A DNA stretch of 7,253 nucleotides from Campylobacterales bacterium (GTDB taxonomy: Bacteria > Campylobacterota > Campylobacteria > Campylobacterales > Nitratiruptoraceae): NCBI GenBank assembly GCA_027068245.1, contig JAMOUF010000217.1:1-7253 (forward strand). Direction: 5' to 3'. How positions within the stretch are numbered: the stretch's first letter is position 1; the number at the start of each line of letters is the position of its first letter. This document shows positions 1-6,354 of this stretch, one piece after another. A model generated the notes under the pieces. It had not been told where the DNA came from, did no database searches, and worked only from the letters and a program-made list of their open reading frames with translations. The translations under genes and the position numbers were made by a program.

Positions 1-168
1 AACCTCGCTTACGGTATGGTTTATGGCCTCCTCATAGCTTCTGCTTCTTTTGGCAAGCTCCTCGGTCCGCCTTAGTTTGGCGGTGGAGACCAGTTTCATG
101 GCTCTGGTGGTCTTTTGTGTATTCTTGACCGAGCCAATCTTTCTTTTAATGTCTTTTAAATTTGCCAT
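1..168 (-). CDS. atpG: ATP synthase F1 gamma subunit, N-terminal 56 codons (partial)
   Basis: The gamma subunit is the central rotor shaft of F1Fo ATP synthase, at the cytoplasmic face of the inner membrane. It turns inside the alpha3beta3 head and couples Fo proton flow to catalysis. Only the first 56 residues are present and the rest runs off the left edge. The fragment carries the family's N-terminal coiled-coil signature: a [20 protein letters not shown] start followed by [14 protein letters not shown] (about residues 21-34), matching the usual NTxKIT-AM-V-AAKLR pattern. The ATG at 166-168 lies 9 nt after the atpA stop. Its Shine-Dalgarno AAGGA (175-179) overlaps the atpA TAA, so the two are translationally linked. 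atpD and atpC are expected just beyond the edge (inferred from related genomes). Confidence 0.95.
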   Translation of the reverse strand, partial: MANLKDIKRKIGSVKNTQKTTRAMKLVSTAKLRRTEELAKRSRSYEEAINHTVSEV

Positions 169-177
169 CGTTTATCC

Positions 178-1695
178 TTATTCGGCACTAAAACTTGCCT
201 TGAACTCTTCTATAGCTTTGTTTAGAAGCTCCCTAATCTCATCGTCAAGTGCTTGTCTCTCTCTAATCATCTGGTAAATCTGAGGATACTTGGCTTCAAT
301 GAACGCATAAAGCTCCTGTTCGAACTTGCTGATGGCGCTTACAGGAATGTCATCCAAAAATCCGTTCGCACCGGCATAGATGATAACCACCTCTTTCTCA
401 ACAGGCAGCGGGCTGTATGGAGGCTGCTTGAGTATCTCAACCATTCTCATACCTCTTTCAAGCTGTCTTCTGCTGGCCTCGTCCAAATCACTGGCGAACT
501 GCGCGAAAGCCTCAAGCTCCCTGTACTGGGCCAAATCGAGCCTCAATGTTCCAGCAACCTGCTTCATGGCTTTTATCTGAGCCGCACCACCGACTCTCGA
601 TACCGAAAGACCGACGTTTATAGCGGGTCTGATACCGGCGTTGAATAGATCGGATTCCAAAAATATCTGGCCGTCGGTGATGGAGATGACGTTTGTAGGA
701 ATATAGGCGGAAACGTCACCGGCCTGCGTTTCGACGATAGGAAGTGCCGTCAAACTTCCGGCACCAAGCTTGTCGTTTAGCTTGGCGGCTCTTTCAAGCA
801 GCCTTGAGTGAAGATAGAAAACGTCACCCGGATAGGCTTCACGGCCCGGAGGTCTTCTTAAAATCAAAGACATCTCCCTGTATGCCACGGCATGTTTACT
901 CAAATCGTCATAAACTATCAGGGCGTGCTGTGCGTTGTCCCTAAAATACTCCCCGATAGTTACTCCAGTATATGGAGCCAGGTATTGAAGTGCCGCAGGT
1001 TCGCTGGCGCCGGCACTTACGACTATGGTGTAGTCCATGGCACCGTGCTCTTCGAGTTTTTTGACTACCTGGGCCACAGTCGACTGCTTCTGTCCTACAG
1101 CAACATAGATACAGGTAACATCCTGTCCCTTTTGGTTGATGATGGTATCTATGGCAATTGTTGTCTTACCTGTCTGTCTGTCACCGATGATAAGCTCCCT
1201 TTGTCCCCTGCCTATCGGAACCAAAGCGTCGATTGCCTTGATACCGGTTTGCAAAGGCTCGTGGACGGACTTTCTGTCCATAATTCCGGGAGCCTTCTCT
1301 TCCACATATCTGTATTCAGTCGCCTCGATCGGGCCCTTACCGTCGATTGGCTCCCCGATTGCGTTGACGATTCTGCCTCTAAGATTTTCGCCCACAGGCA
1401 CTTTTAGCAGTTTTCCAAGTCTTTTTACGCTGCTTCCCTCTCTGATGCCTTCGCCCTTTCCAAGGACGACCACACCCACGTCTGCCTCTTCAAGGTTCAG
1501 CGCCATACCCTTGTCGCCGTTTTCAAACTCCAGCATCTCCCCGGCCATAGCGTTGTTAAGTCCGTAAACCTTCGCAACGCCGTCAGCAAAGGAGATAACC
1601 TTGCCCGTTTCTTCCACATCTATCTTTAGTTCAAATTCCTCGATTCTCTCTTTTATGATTGAACTGATCTCATCCGCTTGTAACTTTTGTGCCAC
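178..1695 (-). CDS. atpA: ATP synthase F1 alpha subunit
   Basis: This is the non-catalytic nucleotide-binding subunit of the alpha3beta3 head of F1Fo ATP synthase. With the start chosen here it is 505 residues, a normal family length. Seen: N-terminal beta-barrel about 25-90; P-loop GDRQTGKT at 171-178 with Lys177/Thr178; Walker B-type LIVYDD ending at Asp264; alpha/beta signature [10 protein letters not shown] at 357-366, followed directly by the arginine-finger residue Arg367 (SRVGG); helical C-terminal domain from about 380. A GTG at 1701 would give 507 residues, but that codon shares its first G with the Shine-Dalgarno AAAGGAG (1701-1707) and cannot be served by it. The GTG at 1695 has 5-nt spacing and yields a start beginning M-A-Q-K-L, so I prefer it. 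The gene lies 12 nt after atpH and 9 nt before atpG. No key residue is missing. Confidence 0.98.
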   Translation of the reverse strand: MAQKLQADEISSIIKERIEEFELKIDVEETGKVISFADGVAKVYGLNNAMAGEMLEFENGDKGMALNLEEADVGVVVLGKGEGIREGSSVKRLGKLLKVPVGENLRGRIVNAIGEPIDGKGPIEATEYRYVEEKAPGIMDRKSVHEPLQTGIKAIDALVPIGRGQRELIIGDRQTGKTTIAIDTIINQKGQDVTCIYVAVGQKQSTVAQVVKKLEEHGAMDYTIVVSAGASEPAALQYLAPYTGVTIGEYFRDNAQHALIVYDDLSKHAVAYREMSLILRRPPGREAYPGDVFYLHSRLLERAAKLNDKLGAGSLTALPIVETQAGDVSAYIPTNVISITDGQIFLESDLFNAGIRPAINVGLSVSRVGGAAQIKAMKQVAGTLRLDLAQYRELEAFAQFASDLDEASRRQLERGMRMVEILKQPPYSPLPVEKEVVIIYAGANGFLDDIPVSAISKFEQELYAFIEAKYPQIYQMIRERQALDDEIRELLNKAIEEFKASFSAE

Positions 1696-1700
1696 TTTCA

Positions 1701-1707
1701 CTCCTTT
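1701..1707 (-). promoter_or_regulatory. Ribosome binding site that decides the atpA start
   Basis: On the minus strand the junction reads TAGAAAGGAGTGAAAGTGGC, running from the atpH stop TAG to the second atpA codon. AAAGGAG is a strong Shine-Dalgarno match. Its last G is also the first base of the upstream GTG, while the next in-frame GTG (1693-1695) sits 5 nt downstream. This favours the shorter, 505-residue AtpA. Confidence 0.75.
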
Positions 1708-2238
1708 CTATATTGCTTTTAAGATGCTTTCTATAAGCTGTTTTTTTATCTTGCTTTTGGAAAAATCTATCTCTATGCCAATGATATCTACCTCAACTTT
1801 TATACCGTCATAATCCCTTCCACACTGAGAGAGCGTGATGTCGCCGTCAACCCTTTTCTCAAGAGCCTGCTCTATCTTTTTTAGCTCCTCGGGCTCCAGC
1901 TCAAACTCCGAGTAGACGCATCCCTCAAATCTTTTTTCTATTAAAGCCAGCTCCCTTTTTAGCTCTTTGGCTAAAACGGGCAGCATCGCTACTCTTCTTT
2001 TTTGTGCCAGAAGTTTGAAAAAATTTACGAGCTTGGGGTTTTTTATCTGTAAAACGTCTATAAGAAGCTCGGCCTTTTTCTCCTCAGGAACCTCCGGAGA
2101 TATCAGAATATCTCTGATCTCTCTGTTTTGAAAAAGCTGGCTTATTACCTCAAGATAGTTCAGCGTCTCTTTAAGTTCATCTACACTCATAGCGCTTTTT
2201 AGCGCTTTTACGTATTTTTTTGCAATCAACTCTACCAT
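1708..2238 (-). CDS. atpH: ATP synthase F1 delta subunit
   Basis: Delta (the OSCP equivalent) caps the alpha3beta3 head and ties it to the b/b' peripheral stalk, holding the stator against rotation. The product is 176 residues, the usual length. The N-terminal helical domain begins with VELIAKKYVKALKSA (residues 2-16), the typical opening where delta packs against alpha N-termini. The ISPEVPEEKK stretch (46-55) and NFFKLLAQKRRV (72-83) fit the conserved core. The C-terminal part, GIKVEVDIIGIEIDFSKSK (145-163), is a weak but recognisable form of the family's C-terminal signature; the usual LIGG is reduced to DIIGI. The ATG (2236-2238) shares one base with the atpF stop in a TGATG junction, preceded by AAGGTGG (2243-2249), implying translational coupling. 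The gene ends in TAG at 1708-1710. Confidence 0.95.
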   Translation of the reverse strand: MVELIAKKYVKALKSAMSVDELKETLNYLEVISQLFQNREIRDILISPEVPEEKKAELLIDVLQIKNPKLVNFFKLLAQKRRVAMLPVLAKELKRELALIEKRFEGCVYSEFELEPEELKKIEQALEKRVDGDITLSQCGRDYDGIKVEVDIIGIEIDFSKSKIKKQLIESILKAI

Positions 2239-2744
2239 CAGGCCACCTTTTTAACGATTAAGTCGACAAATTTCGCTTTATCAAGGGTAAGATCTTTATC
2301 TTCAAAAAGTTCTTCCAAAATCTCTTTCGTAATCTCTCTGATTCTTTTGCGTCTCTCAAGCTCGATATTCTCTTCGAAAATTCGCTCCAGGTTCTCTATC
2401 TCCTCCTGGGCCGCTTTTTTAAGGTCGTTTATGATTACCTCAATCTCTTTTTTCGTCGTCTCTTCAATCTCTTTGGCGAGTTTTTTAGCCTCTTCGAGCT
2501 TTCTCAAAGCCTGCTCTTTCTCCTCTTTCGCCATCTTGAGTTTTGCCTGAACCTCTTCCAGTTTGGCCGCTATGGCGGCGCTCCTGTTTTTAAAGAAGTT
2601 TTTTACATGGTCCGCTACAAGATAGTAGAGAATAGCGGCAAAAATAAGAAAGTTTACCGTTCTGGGTATGATATCGGTAGCACCCTCACCTCCACTTGCG
2701 AACAGAGACAAGGAGAGAAAAGAGAAAATTAAAATCTTCTTCAC
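2238..2744 (-). CDS. atpF: ATP synthase Fo b subunit with signal-peptide-like N-terminus
   Basis: The b subunit is a membrane-anchored peripheral stalk protein that pairs with b' and reaches delta on top of F1. It is 168 residues. Seen: a positively charged, hydrophobic N-terminus (MKKILIFSFLSLSLFAS, residues 1-17) that resembles a Sec signal peptide; a short polar SGGEGATD segment; the membrane helix of a normal b subunit (about TVNFLIFAAILYYLVA, 29-44); then a long charged coiled coil rich in Lys, Glu and Ala (about 50-140). Ordinary b subunits start close to the second of these hydrophobic stretches. From memory, H. pylori and C. jejuni AtpF also carry such an extension. Whether it is cleaved or stays as a second membrane helix cannot be told here. 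The start is GTG (2742-2744), well supported by the Shine-Dalgarno AAGGAGA 5 nt upstream. It overlaps atpH by 1 nt. Confidence 0.95.
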   Translation of the reverse strand: MKKILIFSFLSLSLFASGGEGATDIIPRTVNFLIFAAILYYLVADHVKNFFKNRSAAIAAKLEEVQAKLKMAKEEKEQALRKLEEAKKLAKEIEETTKKEIEVIINDLKKAAQEEIENLERIFEENIELERRKRIREITKEILEELFEDKDLTLDKAKFVDLIVKKVA

Positions 2745-2748
2745 ACTG

Positions 2749-2755
2749 TCTCCTT
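2749..2755 (-). promoter_or_regulatory. Ribosome binding site supporting the GTG start of atpF
   Basis: The minus strand reads AAGGAGA-CAGT-GTG between the atpF' stop (2756-2758) and the atpF start (2742-2744). GGAG-to-GTG spacing is 5 nt. This strong site supports the GTG start and therefore the reality of the signal-peptide-like AtpF N-terminus. Confidence 0.75.
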
Positions 2756-3178
2756 TTAAAGTTGGTTGAATTTGGCTTTTAAAGCCTCTTTAAACAGCGG
2801 CATCTGAGAAATAAGCGTGCTTCTGATAGCCTGCTCCTCCTCTTTGAGCCTGGCCTGGAACTCTTCGTACCTCTTCTCAAGCTCCGCCTTCTTGGCCTCT
2901 ATCATCTTCGCTATTTCAGCTTTTTGAGCCTCGATAGCCTCCTTTTTCTCGGCGCTTGCTTTGTGTTTCGCCTCTGAGACTATAGTCTCGGCCTCTTTTA
3001 AAATCTCTTTCGCACCGGACTCGTTCGCAATAGCGTTCTCAAGATCCCGTCTGATACTGATATCTCGCTCTTCCATAAACGTAAGCAGCGGGTTGTATAG
3101 CCACTTGTTTAGCAAGAAGAGGAGCACGAAAAAGACCACGGCAGTCAGAACGATTAGTAAAAGACTGATGTCTAACAT
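2756..3178 (-). CDS. atpF': ATP synthase Fo b' subunit
   Basis: b' is the second, diverged copy of the peripheral stalk subunit. It forms a heterodimer with b instead of the b2 homodimer of E. coli. The product is 140 residues: one N-terminal membrane helix (about 4-23, starting MLDISLLLIVLTAVVFFVLL), the conserved turn LNKWLYNPLLTFMEERD (about 23-39), then an uninterrupted charged heptad-type coiled coil to about residue 125, rich in Glu, Lys and Ala. It lacks the signal-peptide-like extension of AtpF and is shorter, as usual for b'. The ATG at 3176-3178 has a GGGAG Shine-Dalgarno (3183-3187) 4 nt upstream. It is the first atp gene after parB, separated by 61 nt, and 11 nt before atpF. Split b/b' stalks are known in Campylobacterota, cyanobacteria and photosynthetic proteobacteria. 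Confidence 0.93.
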   Translation of the reverse strand: MLDISLLLIVLTAVVFFVLLFLLNKWLYNPLLTFMEERDISIRRDLENAIANESGAKEILKEAETIVSEAKHKASAEKKEAIEAQKAEIAKMIEAKKAELEKRYEEFQARLKEEEQAIRSTLISQMPLFKEALKAKFNQL

Positions 3179-3205
3179 AACACTCCCTCTTTTAAATTTT
3201 ATAGG

Positions 3206-3239
3206 ATTTTAACACAAAGATATATATAAAAAGTTTAAA
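3206..3239 (-). promoter_or_regulatory. Candidate promoter for the atp genes
   Basis: The 61-nt gap between parB and atpF' (3179-3239) is the only non-coding stretch of note in the window. It is very AT-rich, unlike the flanking genes. On the minus strand it contains TGTTAAAAT (3206-3214), an extended -10 element with five of six matches to TATAAT. A second, weaker option is TATAAA (3198-3203). Upstream lies a T/A-rich run (about 3220-3236) but no good -35 box; Campylobacterota sigma-70 promoters often lack one. A start near 3199 would give a leader of about 20 nt containing the atpF' ribosome site. I see no terminator hairpin in the gap, so read-through from parB is also likely. Assigned by eye only. 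Confidence 0.35.
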
Positions 3240-4055
3240 TTACACACTTTTTTCCAAAATTTTCAAAAACTTATCCAAATCATTACTATTGGTAAATTTT
3301 ATCGTAAGATTTCTCTCTCTTACGGAGCACTCAAAGCCAAGGGAATTTAAAGTTTTTTTTACCCTCTCCATCTCTTTGTCCGGTTTTTTTACGGGTCTTT
3401 TTTTGAGTTTTTCGATATCTCTTACGCTGAGTTTCTGGCCTATAATGGAATCTACGAGTATCTTCTGTTCTTTTGGGGGTGCGCCGGCCAGGACCTTGGC
3501 GTGGCCGGCGGTTATCTTACCCTCTTGCAAAGCCTTTTTTGCATAGTCGTCCAGGCTTAGAAGCCTAAGCGTGTTGGTGATGTGCGCCCTGCTTTTTTTT
3601 ACTATATCGGCCAGTTCCTCATGGGTGATGCCATACTCCTCTATAAGCTCTTTATAGGAGTTGGCAAGCTCCAACGGGGTCAAATCCTCCCGCTGGATAT
3701 TCTCAATCAGAGCGAACTCCCGATATCGGCTCTTATCCACCTTCGCCACAACGGCTTTGATGCTTTTTAAGCCGGCCAGCTGGCTGGCCCTTAGCCGTCT
3801 CTCTCCTGCAATCAGCATAAAGCCGTCAATATCCTCTATCACCACCACAGGCTGAATCAGGCCGTGCTCCTTTATGGAGCTTGCAAGTTCTTGCAGTGAT
3901 TCTTTATTGAAATATTTTCTTGGCTGATACGGATTTAGCCGGATGGAGTCTATATCGAGCTCGATAATCTCGTTTTTTGGCATCTGGCTCTCATAGACCT
4001 CGGCCACCTCGCCCAGTATATCCCCAAGTCCCCGTCCAAGACTCTTTTTAGCCAT
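3240..4055 (-). CDS. parB: Chromosome-partitioning protein ParB (Spo0J family)
   Basis: ParB binds parS sites near the origin, slides as a CTP-dependent clamp, and stimulates ParA ATPase to segregate the origin. It is 271 residues, normal for chromosomal ParB. Seen in order: N-terminal ParA-activating motif LGRGLGDIL (6-14, with Arg8); NPYQPRKYF (41-49); CTP-binding C-motif GERRLRAS (84-91); P-motif ENIQREDLTPLE (118-129); helix-turn-helix about 144-166 (THEELADIV to TLRLL); conserved TAGHAKVLAGA (182-192); a Lys-rich linker (about 215-235); and a C-terminal dimerisation region to 271. The ATG (4053-4055) lies inside the end of parA, giving an 8-nt overlap (ATGGCTAA) that implies coupled, stoichiometric translation. 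No recognisable parS palindrome lies in this window. The last third has several A-tracts in the mRNA sense. Confidence 0.97.
   Translation of the reverse strand: MAKKSLGRGLGDILGEVAEVYESQMPKNEIIELDIDSIRLNPYQPRKYFNKESLQELASSIKEHGLIQPVVVIEDIDGFMLIAGERRLRASQLAGLKSIKAVVAKVDKSRYREFALIENIQREDLTPLELANSYKELIEEYGITHEELADIVKKSRAHITNTLRLLSLDDYAKKALQEGKITAGHAKVLAGAPPKEQKILVDSIIGQKLSVRDIEKLKKRPVKKPDKEMERVKKTLNSLGFECSVRERNLTIKFTNSNDLDKFLKILEKSV
3482..3510. repeat. Perfect 9-bp GC-rich inverted repeat inside parB
   Basis: The arms CGCCGGCCA (3482-3490) and TGGCCGGCG (3502-3510) are perfect reverse complements around an 11-nt loop. In parB mRNA this would fold into a strong hairpin. Both arms encode Ala-Gly codons of the conserved GHAKVLAGA motif, so the repeat may be a by-product of protein sequence and codon choice. 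No T-tract follows on either side, so it is not an intrinsic terminator. Confidence 0.55.
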
Positions 4056-4839
4056 GGCTGTTTTCCAGTATGATTTTTGCCAAAGTTTTATAGGCTACGG
4101 AGCCGGTGGAGTTCTTGTCGTATTCGATTACCGGCTTGCCAAAACTTGGGGATTCGGCCAGCTTGATGTTTCTTGGTATGACGATAAAGGCCGAGTTCTC
4201 TTCGTCTTTGAAAAGTTTGTCGTTGAAGTGGTGCGTCAAATCGGCCAGAACCTGCTTCGAGAGGTTGTTCTGCCTGCTAAACATCGTAGGCAGGAACCCT
4301 TTGATTTTAAGCGAAGGGTTTATGGTCTTTCTAATAAGCCTGATGGTGTTTAGAAGCTGCGCCAAACCCTCCAGGGCGAAAAACTCGCACTGAATTGGGA
4401 TAATGACCGAATTTGCCGCACTCAAAGCGTTTATGGTCATCGGTCCCAGTGCCGGAGGGGAGTCTATGATGATAAAATCGTACTCATTTTGAACCTCGCT
4501 TATGGCCTCTTTTAGCATCAGCTCCCTTTTTTGGCTGGCTCCGTAAAACTCTTTTTCTATTCCTACCAGACCTATGTTGGAGGGAGCCAAAAAGAGGTTT
4601 TTGGTATCCGTTTTCAAAATGATTTCAGAGATTTTTTTAGAACCCACCATCACATGGTATATATTGAACTCGTAATCGGTTCTCGCATATCCCAGGCTGG
4701 TTGTGGCGTTGGCCTGAGGGTCGGCGTCTATCAAAAGGACGTTTTTGCCCTCGTTCGCCAAAGAGGCCGCCAGGTTTACGGCAGTGGTGGTCTTACCCAC
4801 ACCCCCTTTTTGGTTGGCTATAGCTATTATCTCTCTCAT
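4048..4839 (-). CDS. parA: Chromosome-partitioning ATPase ParA (Soj family)
   Basis: ParA is a deviant-Walker ATPase that dimerises on ATP, binds DNA nonspecifically, and forms the nucleoid gradient that ParB-parS complexes follow. It is 263 residues, typical of the small chromosomal Soj type without an N-terminal helix-turn-helix. Plasmid type Ia ParA proteins, in contrast, usually carry one. Seen: deviant Walker A KGGVGKTT (11-18) with signature Lys11 and catalytic Lys16; A' motif LLIDADPQAN (35-44) with Asp38/Asp40; Walker B FIIIDSPP (122-129) with Asp126; EFFALEGL (152-159); and PRNIKLAESPSFGKPV (222-237), typical of the Soj/MinD-like family. The ATG (4837-4839) overlaps the birA stop by 4 nt (ATGA). 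The nearest AAAGGA lies 12 nt upstream, too far to be strong, so coupling to birA translation probably matters. parB overlaps its end by 8 nt. Confidence 0.97.
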   Translation of the reverse strand: MREIIAIANQKGGVGKTTTAVNLAASLANEGKNVLLIDADPQANATTSLGYARTDYEFNIYHVMVGSKKISEIILKTDTKNLFLAPSNIGLVGIEKEFYGASQKRELMLKEAISEVQNEYDFIIIDSPPALGPMTINALSAANSVIIPIQCEFFALEGLAQLLNTIRLIRKTINPSLKIKGFLPTMFSRQNNLSKQVLADLTHHFNDKLFKDEENSAFIVIPRNIKLAESPSFGKPVIEYDKNSTGSVAYKTLAKIILENSHG

Positions 4840-5468
4840 CGTAAGTTGTAAATCCTTTCACCGTTTATCTCTATCGAGCCGTCTTCGAGTAAAACCGCAT
4901 TTTTCAAAGAGATATTCCCTCTTTTGGTTTTTACAAAAAAGTCTCTGCTTTTTTGAAATTCTATCTTATATTTACTAAAAATTTCCTTCCATAAAGTTTT
5001 CCGGCTCAAGGATGTAAAATATCTGTTTAGCAAATAACGGGCATCAACATCCACATCCAGCTTCTGAAACCCTTGCGGCGCGCTGGTGAGGTTCAGACCG
5101 ATACCCACAACCAGCAGAGAGTTTTTAAGATTTGTAACGGTTCCGCCAACCTTTTTGTCAAGATAAAAATCGTTGGGCCATTTTATCCATACTTTTGAGC
5201 CCATTTGGGCCAAAACATCTTTTAAAATAAAACTGAAATAGATGGAAGAGGAGGCAAGGGGCATATCTTTTGGCAGGCTTTTGATATCTATGGCGAAAGA
5301 GAGAAAAAAGTTGCCTCTGCAGCCAATCCATCTGTTTCCGCGGCTTCCTATACCCTCACTCTGGTATGGAGTATAGTAGGCTATGGGAGCTTTTACAACT
5401 CCCGATTCCAAATCTTTTAAAATCTTTTTTTGGGTAGATTTCAGACTCTCAAACCAGACTGTCTCCAA
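4836..5468 (-). CDS. birA: Biotin--[acetyl-CoA-carboxylase] ligase, monofunctional
   Basis: This enzyme makes biotinyl-5'-AMP and transfers biotin to the target Lys of carboxylase carrier proteins such as AccB. It is 210 residues, with no N-terminal helix-turn-helix, so it is a group I ligase and should not repress biotin genes as E. coli BirA does. Seen: opening VWFESLKSTQ (4-13), with the family's conserved ST; biotin/adenylate loop GIGSRGNRWIGCRGN (39-53), a diverged form of the classical GRGRRGRxW loop; KWPND (96-100); KVGG (106-109) with the presumed catalytic Lys106; GIGLNL (122-127); and a short C-terminal beta domain about 185-210. The start is TTG (5466-5468), inside the end of fmt (20-nt overlap), with Shine-Dalgarno AAAGAGG 7 nt upstream. 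No other ATG or GTG start preserves the conserved N-terminus. It overlaps parA by 4 nt. Confidence 0.93.
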   Translation of the reverse strand: METVWFESLKSTQKKILKDLESGVVKAPIAYYTPYQSEGIGSRGNRWIGCRGNFFLSFAIDIKSLPKDMPLASSSIYFSFILKDVLAQMGSKVWIKWPNDFYLDKKVGGTVTNLKNSLLVVGIGLNLTSAPQGFQKLDVDVDARYLLNRYFTSLSRKTLWKEIFSKYKIEFQKSRDFFVKTKRGNISLKNAVLLEDGSIEINGERIYNLR

Positions 5469-6354
5469 CTTTCAACCTCTTTCCTCTGACATAGCTTGCG
5501 GCGTCCATCTCCTTTTTCGATGGGGGCTGAACCCTGAAAATCTCCAAAGCCCCCCTTTTACAGCCAATCTTTACGGAAGTCTCGCCAATATCCAAAATCT
5601 CACCGGGCCTGTGTCTCTCTTCTGTATCGATTAAATCCAGCTCTTTTAGTTTCAGGCCCTCTTTTAGAAATATTCCGGGCCAGAAATAGAAGGCCCTGTA
5701 TCGGTTGAAAACCTCTTTTGCATCATCAAACTCCACCAGGCCGTCTCTTTTTTCTATCTTTTTGCAGTATGAGGCATCAACGCCGTTTTGGGGAAAAGAA
5801 GAGATACTATCGAAGTTTTCCAAAACCAACGGGGTAAGCGCGGCCGCGCTTTTTGAGAGCTTGTCAAAAAGTGTTACTGCGTTGTCGCTTCTTTCCACCC
5901 TCACCACATCAAATCCCAATATATCCCCGGTATCGAGCCCCTCGTCCATCAACATAGCCGTAACGCCACTTATCTCGTCACCATTTAACAAAGCGTGCTG
6001 TATGGGGCTTGCGCCTCTGTATTTGGGAAGCAAGGATGCGTGGAGGTTGATACAAGGAGCGAGTGCCAAAATCTCTTTTGGAAGAATCTTTCCATACGCA
6101 GCCACGACGATAAAATCGGGTTTTAAATCCTCTATCTGCTCTATTACTCTTTTATCTTTCAAGCTTTTAGGCTGAAATATGGGGATATTTGGAGCGTTTT
6201 TTTCCGCGAAGGCTTTTATATGCGGAGGCGTAAGTATCTGTTTTCTTCCAACGGGCTTGTCGGGCTGGGTAAAAAGACCCACAACTTCATATTTTAGCAA
6301 CGGTTTTAAAATCTCGGTTGCGTAAGCCGGAGTTCCCATAAAGAGTATTCTCAT
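5449..6354 (-). CDS. fmt: Methionyl-tRNA formyltransferase
   Basis: Fmt transfers a formyl group from 10-formyltetrahydrofolate to Met-tRNA(fMet), making the bacterial initiator tRNA. The product is 301 residues; E. coli Fmt is about 315. Seen: Rossmann-type N-terminal domain from MRILFMGTP (1-9); QPDKPVGRKQ (30-39), the basic loop used for initiator tRNA recognition; VVAAYGKILP (83-92); the catalytic block CINLHASLLPKYRG (101-114) with Asn103 and His105; and MDEGLDTGD (136-144) with Asp141, which aligns with E. coli Asp144 by spacing. A smaller C-terminal OB-fold domain runs from about 205 (GLVEFD) to the end. The ATG (6352-6354) overlaps the truD stop by 4 nt (ATGA), and the 3' end overlaps birA by 20 nt. 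All expected catalytic residues are present. Confidence 0.97.
   Translation of the reverse strand: MRILFMGTPAYATEILKPLLKYEVVGLFTQPDKPVGRKQILTPPHIKAFAEKNAPNIPIFQPKSLKDKRVIEQIEDLKPDFIVVAAYGKILPKEILALAPCINLHASLLPKYRGASPIQHALLNGDEISGVTAMLMDEGLDTGDILGFDVVRVERSDNAVTLFDKLSKSAAALTPLVLENFDSISSFPQNGVDASYCKKIEKRDGLVEFDDAKEVFNRYRAFYFWPGIFLKEGLKLKELDLIDTEERHRPGEILDIGETSVKIGCKRGALEIFRVQPPSKKEMDAASYVRGKRLKVGDSLV
5476..5482 (-). promoter_or_regulatory. Ribosome binding site supporting the TTG start of birA
   Basis: Within the last codons of fmt the minus strand reads AAAGAGG, then TTGAAAG, then TTG at 5466-5468. The 7-nt spacing suits the birA TTG. The TTG at 5473-5475 is in the fmt frame and directly abuts the site, so it is not the start. 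Confidence 0.6.

Noticed and set aside
1..11. AACCTCGCTTA at 1-11 recurs at 4492-4502
   Set aside because: Both copies encode Ser-Glu-Val within different genes (atpG and parA). An 11-nt chance match with no further similarity is not a meaningful repeat.
253..1567. Long plus-strand open frames opposite atpA (for example 253-648, 892-1407 and 1136-1567)
   Set aside because: They lie antisense to a highly conserved atpA, their translations show no recognisable domains, and they have low-complexity composition typical of shadow frames.
3179..3239. Rho-independent terminator between parB and atpF'
   Set aside because: The gap is AT-rich but contains no GC stem followed by a U-run in the transcribed direction.
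4054..4393. Plus-strand open frames opposite parA
   Set aside because: parA is unambiguous on the minus strand with all motifs; the antisense frames have no recognisable features or clear ribosome sites.
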